DNA of 64,000 nt from Phycomyces nitens (taxonomy: Eukaryota > Mucoromycota > Mucoromycetes > Mucorales > Phycomycetaceae), in the NCBI GenBank assembly GCA_022702545.1, contig JAHRBC010000007.1:2976001-3040000 (forward strand). The letters are read 5' to 3'. The position numbers and the translations under genes were made by a program. Below are positions 54,763-64,000 of the stretch, piece after piece. Position 1 is the stretch's first letter. Every line of letters starts with the position of its first letter. The notes below the pieces were generated by a model. That model did not search any database, was not told where the DNA came from, and saw only the letters and a program-made list of their open reading frames with translations.

Positions 54763-56960
54763 CTAGAAGCGAGGTTGCTGGTGGGAATCATTGCCATTAC
54801 GGCTCTGAACAAGCTCAGAATATGCCTCTAGCATGATGGTTGCAGCTCTGTTTGTTGATGAGGCTGGATGGCTGGAATTTCTGCGAGAGACTTCTAAGCT
54901 TAGCCTTTGGAAGGCTTCATTCAACCTAAGTTAGATTAGATTAATATTAATAAAATGATATTGACTTGTATTAATAATTGTACTTGCCGATTGTTTGCAA
55001 CAACATTAACATCTCGCTCTGTCGCTACTTGTGATGGAGCTGTTGTGTCAGGTGTTGCAGGTAGAGTTGTATCCGGAGCATACACTTGATCAAGTGAAAG
55101 ATTCAGCACTCTGTTGACTAAGAAGAGATGCTTGCAAATAATCTTATGATTCTCATAATCGGCACAAGAACAGGAGAGAAGCTCATTTCCAATACCGTTG
55201 ATTCGTACCAAGAGACATCATCTTTGTCAAATGACCTTACTTGTACAAAATCAAGGCCTCTGTCAACTATCATGGTGATTGTCTGTTGCTCTATAATAAA
55301 ATTTCATTGTGAGATAGAATATAGAGAATGATTTTTTGCTTTGCAACATAATATACCATCAATGCCATATGCCTTTTGGCGTCGAACACGCTCTGCCTTG
55401 TTCAAGATTCGTCGCTGAAGTCTAGCCATTGTTCTTACATGATCTTTCATGTAATCTGGAAGAACAAGATTCCACAAGATGTATACAAGGACATCTTCTC
55501 TTTGCGTTCTCATTGTTGGCAAGTAGACTTCCTTAAGATGGCGGTGCCAACTCTCAACATAGTTGTTGGTGGAAATTGTATGGTTGCCAGCCTACGAATT
55601 CATTTTAAACATAAAGATAATTGATCATAATAAAAAAAACACTTAACCATTCTTCCAAAAGCATTTGACTAGAAAGCTTTCTTGTCAAGATACTCCCTCT
55701 CAAAATATAACAGCAGGTCAGTTGCTTCCCAAGCTTCTTCTTCTGCTGCCTCACACCATACAGAGAAGCTGTCATAAGACACCTCAAAATCTTCTGGTGT
55801 CAATGCTGTCACCATTTCCACTATGCTCTCAAAGGCTTCATTGACCTTTGCTGATGTCTCAGCCCTACTTCTTCTTGTTCCACTTGCTGGCCAGATTTTC
55901 TTGGCAATGTTCAGCTTCCATGCTTTGAACAAATGCCACTGACAAATCAAGATTCTTGTTGTAGTAGTGCCTTTATTATTGTAGGTGGCATTAATGGCAG
56001 AAATCTCAGCATCACAGTTATCGATCATGACCGATATTGGCTGAATGCCAAAGACATCCTTAAGCCAACACAACCAATACTTTGGAGGATATTGGCTGTT
56101 GGAATTTGTGATCATCCAAGCCAAGGAGACACCTTTTCCAGTATTTCTACTGCATACAACAATTGTATACAAGTAGCATGGTGTTTTTTGCCCATCAATA
56201 CTTGTCTTGTAGGTGGAATCAAGAGAAAACAAGGTGGTATCCTCTTGCAAAGTCTTTCAGATTAGATATTATAGGGTTAATATATATCATACTTTTAAAA
56301 ATCTAAAGAAACGTCTACCTTTAGTTGCCATCCAGGCATAAATGCAAACAGAAACATTCCTTGCTCGTATTCGAAAAGGTTCTTTGAAAAATAATATCCA
56401 TTGTTTTGGACAATTCATTCACCCCAGCGTTGGAGACTAAGGGCAAACTCCTTGTCTTTACGAGAAATTGACTGGAAATGACTTTTCACAGCATAGTAGA
56501 CATCTTTATATCCTACTCGAAGAGCCATTGGAAGATTTTCGTTTAAATCGACTTTGCCCAGCAAAACAGAAGACAGGAATTGCGAATCGATTCTGAGCAA
56601 AGCCTTGATGTTGGCCCAGTTCATATTTCTGCTAATCTGCTCTTGGATGACATCTTTTATACGGCAATTAAAAGGTGAGAGTGAGCTGTTCCGCTGAGGT
56701 GTTGTGGGAATTACTGTTGATGCTTTGAAAAGGTACTCTGCGAATTGTTCATGTCCGTCGAATAATCTATAGGATTGTATGGTTCGTTTGTTGACATTTT
56801 GGCTGCGGAAAAGTTTGATATTTCATATGGATAAGGAGAGGTACAGAGTAAAGATTTGTCAAGGGTCCTGGATTATTATCTCTATGCTTCCAGTCGTATT
56901 CAGCAGTTGCAGGATCTGTAGACTTTGGCTTGCAAGTGATTATGGTTTGGGATATACACC
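54763..56960 (-). pseudogene. MULE transposase with SWIM zinc finger, disrupted
   Basis: Blocks on the minus strand: a possible 5' exon with TAEYDWKHRDNNPG (about 56920-56880), then LFDGHEQFAEYLFK, QISRNMNWANIKALLRI, the MULE DDE-like core LFSLDSTYKTSIDG, SLAWMITNSNSQ, VMIDNCDAEISAI and CQWHLFKAW, then NNYVESWHRHLK, and a SWIM finger CSCADYENHKIICKH (about 55170-55120), with tail ending HQQPRF at 54763. At least three lesions: TGA at 56417-56415 and TAG at 55671-55669, both where Trp would restore family-like sequence, and a 1 nt frameshift near 55212 before the SWIM finger. Introns remain recognisable, including a GC-AG intron at 54987-54926. Mutator-like transposases mobilise TIR elements and can be domesticated; this copy cannot encode a full protein as read. 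I did not identify its TIRs. Confidence 0.85.
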
Positions 56961-59069
56961 TTCAAGCCAAAGTGCCATGGCTAGGCTGCCTTTTTTGATT
57001 GCTTATTGTTTTACGACTTCCTAATAATATTGGCAGTATACTAGTGAGTGATAAAAGTCAATCAATTAAATAATTGTTCAAATTGCAAAAGTATAAAAGA
57101 TAAATAAATGAAAAAGAGCATGTATTTAGTAGCTGTATTCAACAAAGGCTCCAAGAATGTTTTTCTTTTTCAACCAAGCATTTTGTTATTATGGGGGTTT
57201 GGAATGGAACAAAGTAAATGTTGTGATTGAACCAGATTAATGCAGACAATGGTGCGTGCATTCAACAATATTGAAAATATAAAAGATTGAAAGCAGTTTA
57301 CTTACCCAAAACGCCAATATTTCTACCATTCATCTCGTTGGTTGGAGGCGTAGGGTGGCAAACAAGAACATCTTTACTTTGCGATCATTGTTTGCACTCA
57401 TCTCCAGGCATGTTTATGATAACAAATCTCAAAGGATTTCTTTTGATGAATCCAAATGGTCTATTGTCAAGGGTTCATTATAAAGACAATGAGCTAAAAT
57501 ATAATGAATTGGAATAAGCATTGATTGCTTAATAGATCAAATGGTTGGCAGCTTACATGCTCAAAATTAAACATGGAAAACAAAGATTGACGTGGATAAA
57601 AAGATTTTTTTTTATTCAAAGTTAACTCATGGTAATTGAAACACACCCCAATAAAATCCAGATTATTTAGTTTATCGTTTTTTTATTTATTTCCTTGCTT
57701 GTGTCAATATAGCAATATTCGCCAGTGTGCACTTTGCCATGGGCCCAGAAAAGATATTCTGGCCTTTAGACCAGCATGCTACCAGAGTAAAAAAGTTTTA
57801 TTATTTGATGTATTTACCCACCACTTCATCCTATTTACCCCTTTTTTTTGTCAATCGTAATGCATTAGAAAACCTGTTGTTTGATTTAAAAGTTGCCTGT
57901 AATGTGGTATCATTTCCCAAGACTTGAGCTACTAATCCTATTGCAATTACACAGTCGCCAAACAAGGCTATCCAGCCGAGTACTGACTGTGTCCAAGTGT
58001 GGGAGAGTGCAAGACAATTCTGATTAAAAACTAGACTTACAACAGGTACCAAGTGTTGACCACTGTAATGCCATGTTGGGAGTGGTGCTTATTACCCACA
58101 GCAGAGATAATCGTATTTATACACTTTGAAAGTCTAATATGCAAAAGTACCTCATTTTGTATGCAACAGAAATCATCTATTCAAATCAACCGTGAAATTA
58201 AAATGTTACTTGGTTTACCTAATCTCTTTATACGCTTTACTGTCATAACCGAACTGGTCTAAAGTTATGGTGCCTAAATGAAATTTGGGTATTCTGTAAA
58301 CAGAACCACATATACAAAAAAAAAAAGGACATTTACGACTTGAAATGCTCAAGTTACCTTGTCGTTGTAGATACAAAACTAAAGATTAAGCTGGCGATTT
58401 GTGACTAGAATATATATATAAAATAAAGCATCGTCTATTTTGTATGCTATTTGACAGTTGTCATATTTCTCTTATCATTCTCATGGCGGATGCGACTGGT
58501 TCTGTAAAAAGTCAAGAGTCTTGGAAATGTTCATACCTGCTAAATTCTAGGCCATCAAATTCAAGGGCAATAATAATCCAATGCATGTATTGTAAACCAA
58601 CACTTTTTAAGGCATTCAAACTTGGATATCAACTTTTCAAAATACTTTTTAAAATCCCAAGTCTTTTTGCAAAAATAAAGCTATTAAAATTTAAGCTGTG
58701 GGATAGGTAAATATGGGATTCATAAATATATTCAATCGTTTATTCTGTAGTACGATGTCTTTAATATATACAAAAAGATATAGCCCTACAAAAACAAGAG
58801 AAACTTTTATAGTGATTATAATGTCCAATAAATTGAAACAGCTTAAAGGTTCTGGTCATAAGATTTAAAAAAAAAATCTTGAAAACGCGAGTCACGTATC
58901 AATGACTTTTAACTTATTTGCAAGTGGACTATACTTTTGTTTGGAAAGTTTTAGCAAACAAAATTGAAACAATTCTGAAAAAATCATTAGTTAAATATGA
59001 ATGCACAACTTGATATTTTGGTCTAGAAAGATGTTTGTTATATGTTTATCCATTTAATTCAATTTTTTT
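56961..59069. other. Region with unidentified decayed sequence
   Basis: No supported gene. On the minus strand scattered frames between about 57780 and 58720 (for example WTQSVLGWIALFGDCVIAIG near 58000, and LQYMHWIIIALEFDG near 58590) look more protein-like than random, interrupted by stops, and might be an old membrane-protein pseudogene; no family recognised. The frame at 57287-57517 (+) is unsupported. Confidence 0.35.
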
Positions 59070-61219
59070 TTAGCTCTGATCTTTAGGCATATATCCAATG
59101 ATAGTGGCAGACAAGACTAGGGCTACACCAGGAAGAGCCGTAACAAGAATTAGGATGGCAAGGTTGATTAAACTCAGGGAGCTATATCTTTCTAGAAAGT
59201 TAATCCGAAAAATGATAAATGGCAAGCTTCCAACGATCCAAGAAATAACGATCCATTCTGTCGTACTTTTTTCTCCGTATCCGGCCACGAGTCCTAGCAA
59301 AAGAGGCACCGCTATCCCTCCAAAGACCACGGCATATTCCCATTTTCCAGAACTCTGAAGGGAAAATGATACATTTTCAGTATATGCAATCTCCATAATA
59401 TCCTCAATGTCCTTCAATGGCATTCCTGTTAATGCCAAGACTCTCATAGCATACGATATGTAGTGCTTGTGGGAGGTGTGAATTCCTTCGTAGAATTCCA
59501 AGTCTAGCTCTTTGAATTTGTACTGATGCATCTGGGGATCTTCCATTGGATTAAACTTGTGTAAAGAGCCGTGAATAGGGTTTCCTTTGATGCTGTAGGA
59601 TACACTTTGCGCCGGAAGTATCATCAGAGATATGGTCTGCAGTAAAGACATGATCATAAACACTCCCATGATAAGTTTGGACCAATTATCTCCTGTGCCT
59701 TCGACAATTTCATACACGGAGTAGCCCAATTGAACTAGGGTAAAAATCTTGCTCATGATCTCAGGCTCTCCGAGGGCTACTGAATCTTCCAATTGATCGA
59801 GCATGTCTGGCGGTAGATATCGAAGCAGGGCAGGGTGAATTGGCACCTGGTAATTGTAATCTGCGCCTGGACCAGAAATATTCATCTCGTCTGTACGTTG
59901 ATAGGCTTTTTGATATCCCCAAACGTATGAGTCTTGATCGAATAACCCGATGCTAAAATCATGGATCCCCATGTACATATTGCCATTTGTAATAAAAGCC
60001 TTTGTTGACGTAGCGATAGAAGAGTCCATGCTCTTAAAAACAGCGCTTAGATAGGCACTGTTATTAAATTTGTATGTCCAGTCAATTTTCGATTCATCTT
60101 TGAAAAGATTAATTAGTATGTATTGACTACCGGATCAAACTCTGAGAGATTACCTAATACTTTATACTTTTTTACGAGATTAGCAAGCTCATCTGATGAA
60201 TCATCTTGGCCATCGTGGTCAAATAGTACTCCTTTGTTGGATAGGATTGAATACTCGTCATTGGGTACTACTTTCTCGCTTATAGGATTTTCTTCTATAT
60301 TATCTGACATGGATTTGCTCTCTTCATGAACTGTCTGGTTGGCCAAAGGAACAAACTGAGTCTTATAATCCATGAGCAACTTTGTGCCTTCTCGACTTGG
60401 TTCCCCAATCATAAGGATATCTGCGTCATATACTACTAGCTTCTCCTTTAACAAGTTAAAGTCCTCGGTCTCTTTTGCAAAGTTCTTAAACTTGTTGATT
60501 CGGCTTTCGTATGAATAGTGGTATATATCGGCTTGAAACTTTGCATATTCGCTAAAAATCGCACGTTCTGATCGCAAACTAAGAGACTTGTAGAACAGAA
60601 TTCCACTCTCTTCGTCCAAAAGGTACTCTAGATCGCTGGTACATTTGTTGTATTCAGACCGCGAGACTTCTCGGCAATGAAAGCCTAGAAAACCCGAGAT
60701 TTCTTCTCTCAAAGCACGAATGCGCCCTCGAGTACTGACCAACGTTTTCTCCAGTTCTCGCTTTTCCACGAGTAAAGATAAGCGCTGCATATCAAAAACC
60801 TTTATCTTTATCTGATTTCTCCAATCCTTCAATGCCTTTTTGTCTTTAACGATCTTTCGGTCAAGAGAGGTGGGTGTATTGAGAATTTTGTTTCCTCTAT
60901 ATGCTTTGATCATGGACCCAATTGCTTCGTGAACACCACTAACAGGCCATGCAATGGCCAGCATACGCTTAGCAATAGAAGGCCCTGGTGCTCTACTAGT
61001 TTCAGGTCGGATAGTGGCCGCATGGGAAGCGTACGCCAAGACGATTGTTTTAATGACGGAGATAATAGCCATCTTTGTGGGGGACACAAGCTCATCCAGA
61101 CCAAGTGGCGCTGCTGTAGAATTTACTGCAAACATGAAAAGTAGAATCCACACCGGCGGAAACATTCTTGGCTTAAAGTTTCCACAAAGAATCTTGGCCT
61201 GTTTAAATAAACCAGGCAT
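59070..61219 (-). CDS. Orphan multi-spanning membrane protein, copy A
   Basis: Two exons: 61219-60154 and 60097-59070 (697 aa), joined through KYKVL|DESKIDW. N-terminal hydrophobic segment followed by NSTAAP looks like a cleavable signal peptide; a second span follows (MAIISVIKTIVLAYASHA), then AIAWPVSGVHEAIGSM. Residues about 130-350 are soluble, charged and coiled-coil-like (LLVEKRELEKTLVSTRGRIR). After the intron come HPALLRYLPPDMLDQL and LVQLGYSVYEIVEGTGDNWSK, then four predicted spans at roughly 496-518, 609-628, 637-654 and 664-690. I do not recognise the family. The neighbouring gene upstream (61580-63966) is a clear paralogue with the same order of blocks. A signal plus about five or six spans and a large central domain suggest an endomembrane or plasma-membrane protein. 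No catalytic motif seen. Confidence 0.82.
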
Positions 61220-61579
61220 TTACAATGATAAAGTGTAGGCTGCGAACAAAGAGAAAGAGAAAGAGAAAGAAAGGTTATTGTTCTTATTGTTTTAATAATT
61301 GTACTATAGTGTGCCTTATTTTGTATCAGAAACTATTTTTACAGACACAAGATGTAACAGTACTAAAAAAGAAATACAATACGCTAATGTCTCACAGGAA
61401 TAAGAACATGAACACACAAATCTAAATTCTTCTACAGTGGAATTCGAAGCCAGGTAGCACAAAGCATGTTATGTAGAATGTTAATTCATGAATGGAAAAT
61501 AGATTATCTTATTATTAAGACAGATATTGAGAATACTGAGAAAAAATTGCTCTTGGTTTTTTAGATGACTTGGAATATT
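61220..61579. other. Spacer between the two orphan membrane genes
   Basis: 360 bp, AT-rich, with a GAAAGA purine run at 61251-61271 just upstream of copy A. Presumably its promoter. No gene seen. Confidence 0.6.
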
Positions 61580-63966
61580 CTAGACAACAACAAATCCAAT
61601 GATTGTTGCAGCTAGAACTAGTGCTATACCCGGTATGGCCCCAATGATGAACATCAGTATTAACTCCAGCGAGTTCATCGTAGTAAACATATCAAAGTAT
61701 ATGATTCGAAACACAATAAAAGGCAGACTTCCAACAATCCATGATATTACAATCCATTCCGTCGCACTTTTTGCCCCATAGCCAGGAATAAGCCCTAGTA
61801 AAAGGGGTACTGCAATGCCTCCGAAAACAACAAGATATTCCCATGGCCCTGAAGGTTGGTGTGTAAGTATCGTCCTGTCAAAGTCCTTTCGTTTTATGAT
61901 ACCCATCAAGTCTTTTGAAGACATTCCTGTCAAAGCCAAGATGCAAAACGTGTCTGACGTCGAATGAAGGGCTGATCGATCAATTGTTTTATACCATTTG
62001 CTCATAAAGAACTCTTTGACGATCCCAAAAACTTTGTTTTCTTGAATGATGTAATAGTTGTAGCAAGAGCCGGTAATGTAGTTGCCTTTGATACTGTAAG
62101 ACATACTCTGTGCTGGGAGGACAACAAGAGATATTGTCTGAAAAATAGACATGATCATAAAGATACCCATAATCAGCTTGGACCAGTTATCTCCAGTGCC
62201 ATCAATGAGTTCATACACAGTGTAGCCCAACTGTACCAACGTAAGAAGTTTTCCCATTGCCGAAGAATCCCCCAAGGAATCAGCCCCTGTTAGTTGATCA
62301 AGCATATCTGGAGGAAGGTACCGAAACAATGATGGATGAACGGGTACTTGATAAGGACACTGTGCGCCAGGTCCAGTGATATCTGTGTCTACGGTAAGAC
62401 TGTATCTAGACGGCTTCAATAATTTTACGTCTTCTTCCTCCATTCCAATGAATACATTTCCGCTGATAATAAAGTGCTTTACTGTCGCTGATTGCTCGGG
62501 CCCCATATTCCTCAAGAGCGCATCTAAATAGGCACCATTGTCGTAGTTGTATTCCCAGTTAAACATACTCTCGTCTTCAAATCAGGAAATGTGTGTTAGG
62601 TTAAAGCCTTTATAACAAAATCTGTTGTGTGAAACCTACCTTCAATATCATATTTAAGCAAGAGCTCATCAAGTTCAAAGTTATTTGGACTATCGTCATT
62701 TACAAAAGATCTCTGCTGGTCGTAATACGCAGAAGAGCTGTAGAAATCATCATCCCCGTATCTTTCCTTATTCTCTTCCTCCATCGTTTCTCCATCGTCA
62801 CATCTGCTATAAGATCTATTTTGTATATCCGCACTGTTAGAATCGTATTCGAATGTGTTATGGAGCAGCTCTGGATCATTGGCAGGATTGTATATAGTGT
62901 AACTGTCATCATCGCTGTAACCAGACCTCTTGGAATTATCTGAATCTTCCTCAAAAGAAGATTTTTCTATTGAACTGTATAAAGAGCTGTGGGATACAGA
63001 TGCATCTATATCAATTTGGTCTTTATCCGAATAGTAAGACTCTGCTTGATTATCGCCCAAAGAGTAGTCAGATCCATTGTTTTTTAAACTCGAATCATCA
63101 ATGCTCTTCTCGGCCTCATATTCACTGTAACTCTGTGAATCTGGGCTAATAAGAGACCCAATATAATCAGTTTTATGTAAAGTACACTATGAGCCGAAAT
63201 TTTCTGACCTTTTCATAATTTCGTCTAGATCGACTTGAAATTTTGTTTTTCTGGTTGTCAGCAAGTCTTCTCTCTTTAAGAGATAATGGCTATGTCTTAG
63301 GCTACCGCTTCTTAGGAGCGAGAGCTTATTGAAATCTTCACGAAGATTTCGAGATATTTTTGAAAGCTTTTTTTCGTATTCAGCTAAATCTTTGTCACTG
63401 AGTTCATCTGGTTCTCGGTTCTTGTGCGCCTGTAACCTCTCGTCATGCTGAGAGACTCTGCCTCTAAATATCTCCAAACGGCGTTTGAGTAAAGAAAATT
63501 TTTCGTCAAGCTCTTGTCTTTCGATAATAAGTGCTATTCTTGCAGTATCAAAGTATCTCGATTTCGCCTTTTTTATCCATTTGTGCAGAGAAATTCTCTC
63601 ATCACGTTGACCTTTGTCTGTAGAGAGCATCTCTTGAAGAATTTTATGCCCTTTGAAGGATTTTATCATGGACCCGACTGCTTCATGGATTCCACTCACA
63701 GGCCAGGCTATAGCCAATGCACGTTTAACATTGGACGGCAGGATTCTGTTTGTATTCTCTGGCCTGACAGTAACTGCATGAGAAACGTAGGCGAATAATA
63801 CTGTCTGAAGAACCGAAATGATGGCCACTTTTGTGGGAGAGATATAATCCTCAAGACTAATTGGCGCTGCTGTCGATCGCATTACAAACAAAGACAACAA
63901 AATCCATATACAGGGTAGAACAGGCCACCTGTAGTAAGAGTGAATTCGAGGCGACGGCTGAGACAT
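61580..63966 (-). CDS. Orphan multi-spanning membrane protein, copy B
   Basis: Three exons: 63966-63209, 63145-62640, 62574-61580 (752 aa). Paralogue of copy A: WILLSLFVMRSTAAP (signal-like), SPTKVAIISVLQTVLFAYVSHA, AIAWPVSGIHEAVGSM, then charged helices, and after the last intron HPSLFRYLPPDMLDQL, LVQLGYTVYELIDGTGDNWSK, LIMGIFMIMSIFQTISLVVLP and three further C-terminal spans. The middle exon (about 168 aa) is very rich in Ser, Asp, Glu and Tyr (for example SGYSDDDSYTIYNP) and replaces a shorter acidic part of copy A. The 63 nt intron 1 is in phase and contains the only stop between exons 1 and 2, so a nonsense mutation is a weaker alternative. Start ATG at 63966 gives an N-terminus aligned with copy A, but a preceding AG at about 63979 could be a splice acceptor, so a further 5' exon beyond the window is possible. 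Confidence 0.78.
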
Positions 63967-64000
63967 TAATTTTCTTGCTGAAAGAATATAAAAAAACAAT

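Noticed and set aside
63146..63208. In-frame stop in orphan membrane gene B read as a nonsense mutation
   Set aside because: The stop lies in a 63 nt segment with GT...AG ends and a CTGAT branch-like site, and its removal keeps the phase, so an intron is the simpler reading.
1..64000. tRNA, 5S rRNA and other Pol III genes
   Set aside because: I looked for GGTTCGAATCC-like B-boxes with an A-box at the right distance on both strands and found none convincing; GTTCAAGCC in the 95 bp repeats lacks an A-box. A covariance-model scan would be decisive.

Overview
This is a eukaryotic, fungal window: AT-rich, with genes cut by many short introns (mostly 45-110 nt, GT/AG with CTNAY-like branch points), and products typical of early-diverging filamentous fungi. 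The tandem F-box proteins beginning (S/L)PxEIL, an IS607-type resolvase-like relic, abundant TA microsatellites and low gene density point to Mucoromycota, most likely Mucorales. This is an inference from gene content. No rRNA, tRNA or organelle genes were recognised.

Layout. 1-0.5 kb: 3' end of a DHHC palmitoyltransferase of the Akr1/HIP14 type. 1.7-2.7 kb: a five-exon HD-domain phosphohydrolase. 2.7-3.9 kb: a decayed Tc1/mariner element with recognisable terminal inverted repeats and TA target duplication. 4.2-12.9 kb: three tandem F-box genes, the first and third sharing a sharply bounded ~637 bp near-identical tract. 12.9-19.5 kb: a gene desert holding a minisatellite, a 95 bp direct repeat pair, a 690 bp tract almost devoid of G on the + strand, and a cluster of four three-base-loop hairpins. 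19.5-27.7 kb: DHH1 (mRNA decay helicase), a Vps38/UVRAG autophagy/endosome subunit, and a Nudix diphosphoinositol-type hydrolase. 28.2-30.9 kb: a transposon graveyard (resolvase-like pseudogene, LINE reverse transcriptase fragment split by a 351 bp inverted-repeat element with 9 bp target duplication). 31.4-43.1 kb: OXLD1-like protein, NADPH-cytochrome P450 reductase, a DapA/HOGA-family aldolase, Elongator subunit ELP4, a two-domain glycosyltransferase, and a WW-domain protein. 46.3-53.9 kb: a plasma-membrane-type Na+/H+ antiporter, an IML2/TTC39 protein, and U1-70K. 54.8-57 kb: a mutated MULE transposase with SWIM finger. 59-64 kb: two tandem paralogues of a multi-spanning membrane protein family that I do not recognise.

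Most intact genes are housekeeping and unlinked in function. The parts worth attention are the orphan membrane-protein pair, the strand-asymmetric tract, the hairpin cluster, the F-box conversion tract, the Trp-codon nonsense pattern in two transposons, and an apparent excess of GC-AG introns together with micro-exons. All splice models were built by eye from reading-frame phase and conserved protein context; no alignment or search was run.
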